Assembly: GCA_025201705.1 (NCBI GenBank)
Contig: MU616692.1
Span: 1-54,694 of the forward strand
DNA length: 54,694 nucleotides
Direction: 5' to 3'
Source of the DNA: Dissophora ornata
Lineage: Eukaryota; Mortierellomycota; Mortierellomycetes; Mortierellales; Mortierellaceae
Part shown: positions 35,901-46,250 of the stretch, in pieces
How positions within the stretch are numbered: position 1 is the first letter of the stretch
How the letters are laid out: each line of letters opens with the position of its first letter
Position numbers and translations under genes: made by a program
The notes under the pieces: model-generated
Databases searched by the model: none
What the model was told of the DNA's origin: nothing
Seen by the model: only the letters and a program-made list of their open reading frames with translations

Positions 35901-36497
35901 NNNNNNNNNNNNNNNNNNNNNNNNGAGACTAAGAGAGAACTTGTGGCCAAGTCTGCCGAGCTGGAGGTGGTTGCCAAGGCAGCTGAGGAGACGAAGAGAG
36001 AACTTGCGGCCAAGTCTGCTGAGCTGGAGGTGGTTGCCAAGACAGCTGACGAGACGAAGGGTGAACATGCCGCTGCTGTTGCCGCCAAGTCTGCTGAGCT
36101 GGAGGCAGTTGCCAAGACAATTGAAGAGACGAAGGGCGAACATGCCGCTGCTGTTGCCGCCAAGTCTGCTGAGCTGGAGGCAGTTACCAAGACAGTTGAG
36201 GAGACGAAGAAGGCACTCGAGGCTGCGCAGGGTGCGCAGGAGACGCTCTTGGAACGTGTTGCCGAGTTGGAGAAGGAGCTTAGTGAGGCTGCACACAAGA
36301 GCAACGGTACGAATGGCGAGAGCAAGACATCTGAGGGAGCTGCAGTTGAGGATGAGGAGTCAACAGAATCTGTAGAGGAAGACGTGAACGGAGCGAGCGG
36401 CGAGAAGAAGAAGAAGAAGAAGAAGAAAAAGAGCAAGAAGGCTGCCACTGGCACTGCCCAGGAAGAGAAGAATGAAGAGGAGGTTGTTGTTGTGTAG
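32961..36497 (+). CDS. membrane-anchored long coiled-coil protein, p180/kinectin-like
   Basis: Exon 1 is 32961-33157, exon 2 starts at 33718 and ends with a stop at 36495-36497. Exon 1 encodes a short lumenal end and one span (VIAVALVAGAVLVYAY), then a charged segment; the phase-2 join gives Lys and continues PVQAARPKKADAVQ. After NPFDLLD and an Ala/Pro/Lys-rich linker, about 800 residues are heptad-rich coiled coil, ending in repeats and a Lys-rich tail (KKKKKKKSKKAA). N-terminal anchor plus basic linker plus long coil resembles RRBP1/p180 and kinectin of the ER; this is architecture, not proven homology. A 160-N assembly gap at 35765-35924 lies inside the repeats; because 160 is not a multiple of 3, the frame appears broken, but the coding frame is open on both sides. 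Confidence 0.8.
35565..36220 (+). repeat. coding tandem repeats of 63 and 75 bp around the gap
   Basis: Units encode ETKRELAAKSAELEVVAKTAE (21 aa, three heptads) or a 25-aa form with four extra residues (GEHAAAVAAKSAELEAVAK). Neighbouring units are nearly identical at DNA level. The assembly gap falls within them, as expected for a collapsed repeat. Confidence 0.85.
35765..35924. other. assembly gap (160 N)
   Basis: A run of N inside the coiled-coil gene. In-frame codons end at 35764 and resume at 35925, so the true missing length should be a multiple of three, probably of the repeat unit. Confidence 0.99.
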
Positions 36498-36878
36498 GAG
36501 AAGGAGGGTGTTGCAATTGCTTCGTACTAAGGACGAAGAGGTGTAGCTTCCATTGCTGGACATTTGCATCGGATGCCGTTTGGATCTATATCTCGTTCGC
36601 AAGTTTTGTTCTGTCCCCCTATTTTTTTGTTATTTTCACATTTAATTGTTGCCTCCCATTTGCTCATCAAAAGTAAGATAGATAATAAATCCATCGCTGT
36701 GCTGATATTGAAGCATCGTATGTCGCCATTGCACAATGCAGGACACACCTAGGCGTTGTTGTTTTTCTCGAATCTCTCTATCCTCATTCTCATTCTTCAT
36801 CATCCTCATCCCTATTCCACATCATCCTTAGCTCTGATAATGCGTTGTTGCCCACTTCAAAATGTGAAGTCAGGATAT

Positions 36879-37526
36879 CAACCCAAAAGTCCTTATCGTG
36901 GACGCTGGGTTAGGCAGACTGTGCCTTGGCGCAATTCTGGAACGAGCTGGCATGCCTTATGAGATCTTTAAGATAGCTAGTGCCCTGAAGCTCTTGGGAT
37001 CAGCTTTCAGTCGTGGACCTGGTGTGGTAAATTCCTCCAGCTGCCATATTTATAGGCGTTGCACCTTACGTTCACGCAGTTGAGTGTGATCGACCGAATC
37101 AATAACAGAGGCAACACCTGCAAGGTCCTTCCATGGTGTTTTGCCCGCTCCCGAATTGCTCGGCTACTCAATCTGATCCTCTCTTTACCTTCCAAAAGAT
37201 TCGGAATGGCCGACCTATAACATTTCGCGTCCATTGCTTCACAATATGCTAGTGCTGTTGCAGAAAAACAGATAATGGAGTCATAATCCGAACTTCGGAT
37301 AGCAACACCGATCGCAGATGGTGCTTACAGTGGTGTCCGACAGTCCATATACGAACAAGTGAATAAGAGTGGTAAACTCCCCGCCTCGGATAAGAAACCG
37401 CGAAAGTACTCCCACGTCTTTCTTGTGGGCCAAACGCGCTCATTGACGAATGCCGAGTTTGGGCATGTGGATGAAGAGAACTGCAGGTGGTTAGGGTCCA
37501 TCGTTGGTGACAAGAGACCTCACTTT
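36879..37526 (+). pseudogene. relic of FAD-dependent monooxygenase
   Basis: This is a decayed copy of the adjacent gene at 38168. The FAD-binding start is still legible (QPKVLIVDAGLGRLCLGAIL) but the GxGxxG motif is damaged. The intron after GPGV keeps its GT donor, then TTCACGCAGTTG.GTGTGAT matches exon 2. The FGW..ISRPALHN block is present with an inserted base and a stop. A deletion removes most of the QTYHGNILVG block, leading straight into ADGAYSGVRQSIYEQ and VGQTRSLTNAEF; homology stops at the exon 3 donor (CACTTT|GTAAGT). Introns are retained, so it arose by DNA duplication. The whole 3' half (exons 4 to 8) is missing. No intact product is possible. Confidence 0.88.
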
Positions 37527-38167
37527 GTAAGTATTCGCCATTGCCTATTTCGCTTGGGACAAAGAGTAAAGTGCACGACAACTTCCGCGTTTCAGAATGG
37601 GGGAGTGTTGATGCTGCTGACACCATGTGTAATGAAGTACGAGATTTTTCATCCGAGGCAAACAGAACAAAAGAGATCTGCAATCGATAAAATCTGTTTT
37701 GCCGTGAAGATGATCAACTGCACCGCCTGTGGATATTGCCTCCTCTTGCTTTGTTTCGATTCCTCTACTCCTGTAAGATGAATTTGCGAACTACATGTTG
37801 CGCGTGTCTTCAAACAAGCGGGCTCAGACCCTTTCCCACATGCACCTTTCAATGTTCTACCCTCGCTCGGGGAGCGAAGAGGGCCTGAAACCGAGAGAAA
37901 GAGAGGAATGATCTGTCTATTGTTCTAGGGGGGCTAGCTGTAGAAGCATTCAGGTAGCACGGCGGTATTTCGTTGCTTTCGATCAACCGATTTTAATTGG
38001 ATCCATTGTGGCCATTGCAGGTAGTTCGTAACAAAAGAAATATTTTCACTTATTAATTCTTCGTTTCTTGCCTCTCCTTCCAAGCATTCTTTCCTCGCCC
38101 TCTTCTACAGTCAACAGTTTCTTTCAGCCTTTTTTTTCTCCCTCTACTCCTCAACTCCGTATCAAAG
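37527..38167. other. spacer between monooxygenase relic and gene B
   Basis: About 640 bp with no gene and no clear remnant of exons 4-8. The last 100 bp are C/T-rich and probably form the 5' UTR of the monooxygenase that starts at 38168. Confidence 0.5.
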
Positions 38168-40227
38168 ATGTCTATGGAACACACCGTTGTCAAGCCCAAA
38201 GTACTAATAATTGGTGCTGGTCTTAGTGGACTATCTCTGGCTGCGATCCTCGACCGCGCTGGCGTCCCTTACGAGATTTTCGAAAAGGCCAGTGCCCTCA
38301 AACCCCTGGGATCCGCTATTTGTCTCGGTCCTGGAGTGGTAAAACGTCCAAATGGTTTGATTAAGATGTCACTGAATTTTCTTGGAGCGTGCTCTCGAAA
38401 GCTGAAAAAAAATAAATAAATGCGCTAACGATGAGTCCCATAGATGCCAATGTTCACGCAGTTAGGTGTGATAGACCAGATTGAAGCCAAGGGCAAGATC
38501 AATAAGGAAAGCTTCATGTATAATGAGAAACTCGAGCTCTTGACACGGTCGGACTACTCGACTGGCTATGAAGAAAGGTAATGAAAAGAGGCTCTGTTGG
38601 CAATGCAATAATTACTTTCCAGTGCGCTAAGCGAATTTCGGCTTCTCGACTCTTGCTATGCCATCGTCAAAAAAGGTTCGGCTGGAAGACATATATCATT
38701 TCAAGACCTGCGCTCCACAACATTCTTCTTAACTCGATACCACAGGAGAAGATCCACCTGAACAAGCGCTTGCTCTCCTTTGAAGAAACTCTGGATGGAG
38801 TCGCCATTCGAACGGCTGACGATCAGACCTATCACGGAAACATCCTCGTTGGTGCAGATGGTGCCTACAGTGGTGTACGACAGTTTCTTTATAGCCAGTT
38901 GAGCAAAAAGGGGAGCCTTCCTGCTCTGGACACCTTGCCGATGAAGTACTCTACTGTCTGTCTTGTGGGTCAAACGCGTCCTTTGACGGAGGAGGAATAC
39001 GTGAATATTAATGATGATGTTTGTAGGACCGAATTCATGCTTGCGGATACGAAGCCTTTCTTTGTAAGTGTGATGTATATTGCCTTTAACCCATGTATGT
39101 CTACTCTGAACAAGTCGATAGCCTTGATTGTCTGCTATTAATAACCCCATATCATCTAGTTTGTGATGTTTACCACAGCTGAAAACACAGTTTGCTGGAT
39201 GGTTCTGGAGATGTTGGACGGAGCTACGAGTAAGAAGCACGACGGCTTCAGAGAATCAGATTGGGGCCCTGAGGCAGTCGATTCTATGATCCAGCAGATT
39301 AGGGGGTTCTCTGTTAGGAAGAACTTGACGATGGGCGAGCTCATTGATCTCACGCCCAAAGAGGTCATTCGCAAGGTGATTCTGGAAGAGAAGCTGTTCG
39401 AGACTTGGACTAGCGGCCGAACGGCATTAATGGGGGATGGTAAGAGAGGTCGAGTTGAAATATCGAGACTCCTGTAAGATGCTTTCTCCATATCCGATTC
39501 TTACTATTGCCTTATTTTACTATCATATAATGATGAATAGCCTGCCACAAGGTTAGTTTTTTTTTGACGTGTTCATATCAGTAAACGTGCAGCATCAGCA
39601 AATTAACTTACATATTATCGCCACCAACCCTGTAGATGCCTCCCAACGCCGGACTAGGTAATGTTCTTTTATATCCACAGACGCAAATGTGAGCCAAAAA
39701 AAAAGACGTTCGCGTTTCGCAACTATTACTTATGACCTTCTTGGTTCCTATATTTTGATAGGCGGTCAATCGGCCATGTACGACGCTGTGGTCCTAGGAA
39801 ACTATCTCAGCAGTCTGACTACAAATAGCACCAAAGACATCGAGAAGGCATTACTGGCTTACAGAGACGAGCGCTATCAACACGCGAAAGACTCTGTTGC
39901 CATGAGTTCTGCCTTGACTAAGATCCTCAAGAAGGTGAAAAAAATTCAATACGTACCCAGGCTGTACCTTGGAAAGAGATCGCGTTTTCATATTAACTGA
40001 TCCCCCCCCTCCCTGGCTTTACAAATGTATAGAATCTCCTCGGCATGCTGTTACGAAAAGCTCTGAACCACCTTCCACGATGGCTCCACAACTTGCTCGG
40101 TGCCAGAATAAATGGCTATCGACCTCAGATTTCGTTCTTGCCACCAGTCGATGATAAAGGCACCCGTCCACCAATGTTCCAGCCGAGCCTGGAGAAGACC
40201 CGGCCCGGAACCACGACCATTGTTTAA
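38168..40227 (+). CDS. FAD-dependent monooxygenase, paralogue B
   Basis: Eight exons give 457 aa: 38168-38338, 38444-38577, 38676-39063, 39160-39439, 39541-39551, 39636-39657, 39762-39934 and 40033-40227. The N-terminus has the dinucleotide-binding motif VLIIGAGLSGLSLAAIL. The DG motif is in NILVGADGAYSGVR. The GD motif, LMGDACHKMPPNAGLG, is assembled from four exons, two of them microexons of 11 and 22 nt. This is the class A flavoprotein monooxygenase layout (salicylate or phenol hydroxylase-like). The C-terminal segment ends ISFLPPVDDKGTRPP..., shared with its neighbour. The substrate is unknown. It is convergent with paralogue C, whose stop is only 104 bp away. Confidence 0.9.
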
Positions 40228-40331
40228 AATAAATACCAAACTTGATTTGGAATGAGTAGCTATAGGTCGGACTTTATGTAAAAACGATATGAATGTCTGG
40301 TATATATTGAAACTGCGCGGTGGATTTTTCC

Positions 40332-42292
40332 CTACACAGCCACCGCAGCAGCGAAATTCTTGGGCCGTGTTTTTTCCAAACTGCGTTGGTACGGTGGTCG
40401 ACGATATCCTTTGTCGTTTGGCGGTGGCAGGAACGAGATCTGGGGACGGTATCTTCTCAGCTTCAGAAGCGATAGGTCGATGAACCACTTTGGGGCGTAT
40501 GTCATCAACTTGCGAAGAATGGCATTGTAAGGCGTCTTCCATATAAAAAACAAAAAAGAAATTAGAAAGGATACACAAAGCATGCTCATGGATGTGTAAA
40601 GCGTCGCGTTTACCTTGCCAAACATCTTGGTGAACCGAGCACTTGTATCCACAGCCTCCTTGGCTATCTGAGATCGTTCGTCTTGGTACTGCTTGAATAT
40701 GTTGGTGATATCGTCAGGGTCATTTGTTTTAAGCGTGCTGAGATAGTTGGCGAACACGATTGCATCGTGGATGGCAGTGGAGGCACCTGTTTTTGAACGA
40801 GATGATTAGACGCATATTAGCTGTGTTTTGCATGTTTCGAAGTTCTGCGCCATGTTGTCGGACATTTCCTCAAGGCTTTACCAAGACCAGCACTGGGAGA
40901 CATCTATTCGTAAAATCGCATCGTGAAAGGACAAACATAAGCACAAAGTCAGCTTCTGCGAAAAGTCACTACCAGATGAACCATTCCTCCCTACTTACTT
41001 TATGGCATGCTAAAAGATCATAAAATGCAACATCAGCAGCATAGTTAGTCGACGGTCTCATAACACACTGTAATGATATCAGCGCTTGCGAGTCATTCTT
41101 CTTTGAATTAAAACTTGCCATCTCCTAGCAGGACTGAGCGGCCACCGTACCAGCTCTTAAAAAACTTTTCCTCCAACATGACCTTCGACATGAGGTCTTT
41201 GGGAGTGAGGTCGATCAGGTCACCAAGGGTCTTGTACTGTCCACAGGGAATCGGATAGTGTCGGACATCTTTGGCCATACTCTCAGCTGCCTCAGGTCCC
41301 CACTCTGAGTTCCTAAAGGTATTGTGCTCCTTGCTCGATGTCTCGTTCAGGACCAGGATGGCCATCCAGCAGATCGTCTTATCAGCCGTCGTGAACGTCA
41401 CCCACTTTTTAACGGCAGAAACAAAAACCACCCCCATGTTAGGATACTGATAAACTGCTCCTTGGCAGAGCAGGAAAATGGAATTCGTTACTCACAAAGT
41501 AAGGGTCTTTGTCTCCAATAACTCCGTTGAACTGGCAAGTCTCGTCTTCCACACTGGGGTACATCTTTGGGTCCAGAGGCGTTGTTTGACCCACAAGACA
41601 CACGCTTGAGAACTTGAGAGGCTCCTTGTCTGACTTGGGGAGCGTCTTCGCTTTGTCTAGTTGCCCGTACAAGGATTGTCGCACACCGCTGTAGGCACCG
41701 TCGGCACCCACAAGGATATTGCCACGATGAGTCTCACCATCGGCAGTGCGGATAAGGACTCCGTCGCCAGTTTCCACATGGGATAGCACCCTCTTGTTGA
41801 AATGAATCTTCTCAGCCGGGATCAGGCTAAGAAGGATGTCATGAAGAGCTGGTCTCGAAATGATAGCACCATCATACCCAAATCTGTCAGCGGAAGAGGG
41901 CGTCAAAGTGGGAGGCGTTTTTTAGCGTTGGATTCAAGGGGGGGGGACATTCACATTCCACACAAAATTTTGCGTTTTTCTATTTTGCACACTCACTCTT
42001 CCTTGCTAACGGCATAGCTTAGATTATTTTGTAGCTCAAGTTTCTCGTTCCAGCTATAGCTCAAACCCAAGACCTTGCACTTGGCCATCACTCGGTCCAG
42101 GACTCCGAGCTGCTCAAAGAATGGCATCACACCAGGCCCCAAAGCAATGGCAGAACCCAAGGGCTTCACGCTCGATGCACGCTCGTATACCTCGTAAGAG
42201 ATATTACCACGTTCCAGGATGGCTGCCAGCGAGAGTCCTCCGAGACCCGCTCCGACGATTAAAATGTGTGGTTTAAATTCCTCGTCAGCCAT
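40332..42292 (-). CDS. FAD-dependent monooxygenase, paralogue C
   Basis: Seven exons give 459 aa: 42292-41997, 41883-41496, 41404-41119, 41009-40999, 40903-40882, 40786-40614 and 40535-40332. Motifs are intact: ILIVGAGLGGLSLAAIL, NILVGADGAYSGVR, and LLGDACHKMSPSAGLG across the microexons. Exon sizes of 388, 11, 22 and 173 nt are identical to those of paralogue B. It lacks B's intron after GPGV. Intron 3 uses a GC donor (GATG|GCAAGT) where B has GTAAGA. The C-terminus RYRPQISFLPPPNDKG matches B. It is probably a tail-to-tail duplicate of B, moderately diverged in the middle (for example NGVIGDKDPYF). The substrate is unknown. Confidence 0.9.
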
Positions 42293-43096
42293 CTTTGTTA
42301 AAAAAAAATTAGTAGAGGGTAGAAGATGAAGTGGAGGGATGAGACAAACGAATGAAAGATGACAGATGATGAGCGAGATGAGAAACCAACAAGGTCATCT
42401 TGCTCTCTTGTCTCTCCAGCTTGCACCATCCAAGAGCTGAGAGATAGCGAATGCATCTGTGTTGAGTCGCATAGTGTAAATGCAAGTAGGTGTTTTGTGA
42501 AACCCATCAATCTTTCCTTCGCATGCATGGCTGGCGTGAGGGCGATAGGCATGAGGATGTCCAGACATCTGTTCCAGATAATGCTCAAAGTTGCTTGTTC
42601 GAGACGCGTCGTGAACGAGCGAATACTTTGTGCACGTAAAATTTGCCGACGCTGTGTGGACAGAAGCAGCGTGATATCTCGAGGCAGCACAAATCCTCCT
42701 GTATTGGCTCTTCGTGCCAAACAAGCAGATCGCTCTCGTTGTTGTTGTTGTTCCGTTTCCATGTTTCTTGGCAACAAGGTCCAGATTCAACTGAGCGAAC
42801 TTGTTTACCGCGGGGACAAATAATCAACAAATAACAAAATTAAAAAAAAACCGTTCGCCCTCCATGTTCCCCGGACTCGCCACTTTTCAAGACTGGAAAA
42901 CAACTTGTGCGAGGCGATTCGGAGAGTAAGGGAATTATTGTTTTTATTACTCATCGTTGTACTGTACATGGTGTAAGCGTGAATAAGGGTATGATGGAGA
43001 GAGATGAAAGGGTCGGGGAGCAGGAATTTTATTATTATTATTCTGTCACCTCGAAGACTGGGGAGGTGTTCATACTTTAATGAATGCTCTGATTTT
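42293..43096. other. intergenic, promoter side of paralogue C
   Basis: About 800 bp between the monooxygenase start and the GPI-protein stop, both on the minus strand. Open frames overlap on both strands but none has a recognisable motif. No RNA gene was seen. Confidence 0.5.
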
Positions 43097-43645
43097 CTAG
43101 AAAGCAAAGACAGCAGCAGCAACGATGGCCGCCGCGGTCAAAGCCATTGGACCAGTCGAGAGTTGGTTTCCTACGTTGGACTTGCTGACATTGGTGGGGG
43201 TCGCAGTCGCTGTGGTGGAGACAGTCGTGGTGGTAACAGCCGTCGTGGTGGAAGCAGTAGTCGTAACGGCGACTGCTGTAGGCTCCACTCCTGTTGGTGT
43301 TGTGCCCTTCAAATCGTCGATAGCGAAATAGTGTGAGTAGGCGTCGCCTCCAATTTGGATAGCGTACCAGTCTGCAGTAAGGTTGGCGGGAACCTTCACA
43401 GTGATATGCAGAGCAGAGGGCTTTGCCTGACCGAGCTGCATAACGTGGGTCATATGGGCTGGGTCACCCTTGTACAGCTCAATGTTGAACGACTTGGCGG
43501 TCACAGGCGGGTTGGTCCTCCAGCTGACAGTGTAGTTCTGGCCAGCCTTCCAGACAGTTTTGTTGACGGGGCCGGTGATGTAGCAGCTCTGGGCCATGGC
43601 GGCACCGATGAATGAAGCAGCGAGGGCGACGACGGAGAAACGCAT
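43097..43645 (-). CDS. GPI-anchored KRE9/KNH1-type cell-wall protein
   Basis: A single exon encodes 182 aa. The start at 43645 gives a clean signal peptide, MRFSVVALAASFIGAAMAQS, with likely cleavage after AMA. Residues 20-110 resemble the Kre9/Knh1 N-terminal domain of fungal Ser-Thr-rich GPI proteins: YITGPVNKTVWKAGQNYTVS, then IELYKGDP and a final DWYAIQIGG. A Thr/Val/Ala-rich stretch (TTTASTTTAVTTTT) follows, suited to O-mannosylation. The C-terminus has a small-residue region (SNVGNQLSTG) and a hydrophobic end AAAIVAAAVFAF, typical of a GPI signal. An upstream in-frame extension to 43897 exists but would bury the signal peptide, so I reject it. It probably sits in the wall or plasma membrane. 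Confidence 0.88.
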   Translation of the reverse strand: MRFSVVALAASFIGAAMAQSCYITGPVNKTVWKAGQNYTVSWRTNPPVTAKSFNIELYKGDPAHMTHVMQLGQAKPSALHITVKVPANLTADWYAIQIGGDAYSHYFAIDDLKGTTPTGVEPTAVAVTTTASTTTAVTTTTVSTTATATPTNVSKSNVGNQLSTGPMALTAAAIVAAAVFAF

Positions 43646-45165
43646 TGCGGAAGGAGGGTGGGATGATACGAGGGTGGTTTGAGGGAGCGTGAGAGCGAGG
43701 AGGAAGGGCGGGTGTTGAAGAGAGGAGGTGGTGGTGGTGGAAGTAATCCAAGTGAGGGCAGAGCAGTGAGGGGGAAAGTGTGCTTTGGAGGACAAGAACA
43801 AGAAGAAAAGAGAAGAGAGGCGACAGAGAACGCATTTTGGATAAAATAAGTGTGCGCCGGGGGAAAATCCTCCTCGCAACATGAGGTCTTCGTGCAATTT
43901 ATTACGATCACAAAGATTACATAACGGTTATTGTGTCCACCAAAGAGAGTCGTTGATTATTTCCTTCTCGGTGCCCCTTCACCTCCACCGCCATGGACAT
44001 GAACGACACTCTCGCTTCCGACAGGAACAGCCCTCATAGACTAATCTAGAAATGTCCTGTCTCTCGTATACTATTGGCAAAAGAGAGCACCCAACGAGGA
44101 GAGCCGAAGCGATATTTGAGCCTTGGGCAACGCCTAGAAGAGCATGTCTCACTGCAGGCGCAATCCTTACCGAGGCCCCCTGTCGGAGCTCTCACATGCT
44201 CCACGAGTTGCCTCGCCAGTATATTGCAAGTGCATATTTCATTACGAAGGATGGCCGCGATCCTGTCCTCAAGTGGGTAATGCCTGATCGTCTCAGGAAT
44301 GAAGTGGATGTCTCGAAAAACTTCTTTGTGGGCGTTCATTCAAAAAAAGAGCGTTGTACGACATTGCGCTGGGACAAAAATAGGAGCAGGGTCCCTCGTT
44401 AATACGAAAGCAATCATCCAGTAATCGAGAAAAAAAAAAGTGACCATCGGGACAAACACTTGTCCCACCGATGGTCAACACAGGCGATGTGCTTGGGGGG
44501 GGGGGGTTAACGCGTGCCATACCGAAGATGCCCTTGCCAAGTACCCTGCCATGTGTGACAGCACCTTGCGTGGCCCGTCTTCAAATCCTCTCTCAAGATG
44601 GGGGAAGAAAACACCGATTTTTACAGTTGTCTTTGTAATAAACGTTATTCGCTGGCAGGGCTCCCACGTACAATGTGATCCGTTCTATGTCGCATCACTT
44701 GCATGAGGAACGGAGCTTGATGATGGCAGTATCTAGACAATGTGAGCCAAAGCTCTTTTTATGCAGCCTTCTTGCAGCACGTGCTTTGCGATTGGTGCGT
44801 ACTCCGTGCCTGATTCCAAAGACGTCGACGTTGACAGTGACTGCGATCAAAACGTCATGCAAATTTTTAAAAAAGAAAAGGTTAGCCTGCATATGGGATC
44901 TTCCATCAAAAAGACGCGTGGGAAACGTAATCAACTTACGAACACCCCCTAGATTGATTGCACGCGCAGATTTTTTTTATTATTTACAGGCGAAAACTAT
45001 GTATTGCGGTGTGGTGGAATATGTGGTCATTTTCATCGATGGTAGATGAGCAAGCCGGATATGCAAAATAAACCTCGTTGCGAGAAAGAGGGGAAAAGAA
45101 GCTCAAGGGACACCCAAAACCGGCTTTCGCCGATTGTGGGGCTAAATCTCATGCGCGATTTTTTT
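43646..45165. other. 1.5-kb intergenic region with a hairpin
   Basis: No gene is supported. The stretch contains a strong inverted repeat at 44441-44477 and a run of ten G near 44498-44507. Short open frames on both strands around 44046-44700 lack motifs and splice partners. Confidence 0.5.
44441..44477. repeat. inverted repeat, potential hairpin
   Basis: TGACCATCGGGACAA pairs with TTGTCCCACCGATGGTCA across a 4-nt loop (ACAC), with a single 3-nt bulge in the right arm. It follows a run of nine A. It is not linked to any recognised gene. Confidence 0.75.
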
Positions 45166-45837
45166 TTACTGGGTAGGAAGGGTGGTGAAGCGGAGGTAGG
45201 GAGTGACAGTCTCGAAGCCAGGGAAGATCTTGGCGGCCTCGTCGTTGGAGACAGAGGGGTGGACAATGACCTTGCCGCCCTTCTGCCAGTTGGAGGGGGT
45301 GGTGATACGGTTCTTGTCACCCAACTGCAACGAGTCGACGACACGGAGGATCTCGTCAAAGTTGCGGCCGGTGGAGGCAGGGTAGGAGAGGGTCAGACGG
45401 ATGGACTTCTTGGGGTCGATGACGAAGACCGAGCGGATGGTGAAGGGGATTCCCTTGTTGTCGAGGTTAGTGAGGTCCTGGTAGTCCAACATGTCGTAGA
45501 GGGTCGAGATCTTGCGGTCGGCATCGGCAATGATGGGGAACTTGAGGTCGACAGAGTTGACCTCGTTGATGTCCTTGATCCAATCCTGGTGAGAATCGAG
45601 GCCGTTGGCAGAGAGACCGATAACCTTGACGTTACGAGCCTCCCACTCATCCTTGAGACGGGCAACCTCACCGAGCTCGGTTGTGCAGACAGGGGTGAAG
45701 TCAGCAGGGTGGGAGAAGAGGACAACCCATGAATCGCCAATGAAGTTGTGGAAGTTGATCTTGCCCTGGGTGGTCTCGGCTTCGAAATCGGGGGCGGTGG
45801 AGCCAAGGCGGAGAGGAGTACGTTCGGTGACAGTCAT
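45166..45837 (-). CDS. 1-Cys peroxiredoxin (Prx6 type)
   Basis: A single exon encodes 223 aa, the usual Prx6 length. The peroxidatic Cys51 is in HPADFTPVCTTELGEVARL, and it is the only Cys in the protein, so this is a 1-Cys enzyme with no resolving Cys. Other signatures are KVIGLSANGLDSHQDWIKDI, FPIIADADRKIS and the Prx6 C-terminal domain YPASTGRNFDEILRVVDSLQ, which ends in a PYLRFT motif. It reduces H2O2 and lipid hydroperoxides using external thiols. No presequence is seen, so a cytosolic location is likely. Codon use is strongly biased toward C/G-ending codons, a sign of high expression. An upstream in-frame Met at 45951 is less likely. Confidence 0.95.
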   Translation of the reverse strand: MTVTERTPLRLGSTAPDFEAETTQGKINFHNFIGDSWVVLFSHPADFTPVCTTELGEVARLKDEWEARNVKVIGLSANGLDSHQDWIKDINEVNSVDLKFPIIADADRKISTLYDMLDYQDLTNLDNKGIPFTIRSVFVIDPKKSIRLTLSYPASTGRNFDEILRVVDSLQLGDKNRITTPSNWQKGGKVIVHPSVSNDEAAKIFPGFETVTPYLRFTTLPTQ

Positions 45838-46250
45838 GGTGGATTGAGTCTTGTGAAAATGGAGGTACAAGGGGTTGTGGTTGAGAAAAAAGAGGAGGAG
45901 AAGAAAGCGGACGAATGCGATATTTATGAGCGTTGCATGATTGGCAGTCACGATTCAAACGATGGTGCAATTTTTCTTGTGTTGACTCGATCTCATCCGA
46001 ACGTTCGAGCGAAAACACAAAAAGAGAAAACGAAGGCGCCTTGCGCGTTGTGTGATTTTCTAACAAAGCTGCCATAATGCAAATCACGCCATCGCTCTCA
46101 CCTTTTGGTCCACCCCTGGTTCTTGACAGGGGGACTCAACACGTATCACCAACGCGTTCGAGGCCGTCGTTTACAGTTGGTGTTGTTATTCAACTTATTT
46201 TGCTCAATCTCTGTTTTTGATATTGTTGATGATGTATCGCGGTTCTGATT
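45838..46250. other. intergenic, promoter side of peroxiredoxin
   Basis: About 410 bp that should hold the peroxiredoxin promoter. No other element was noticed. Confidence 0.45.

Noticed and set aside
35765..35932. Frameshift or premature stop in the coiled-coil gene
   Set aside because: It is created by the arbitrary length of the N gap; both sides are open in the expected repeat frame.
43646..43897. N-terminal extension of the GPI protein
   Set aside because: It would place the clear signal peptide internally; the Met at 43645 is the natural start.
44046..44706. Overlapping open frames on both strands (about 90-116 codons)
   Set aside because: No family motif, no signal peptide or splice evidence, and neither strand is clearly better.
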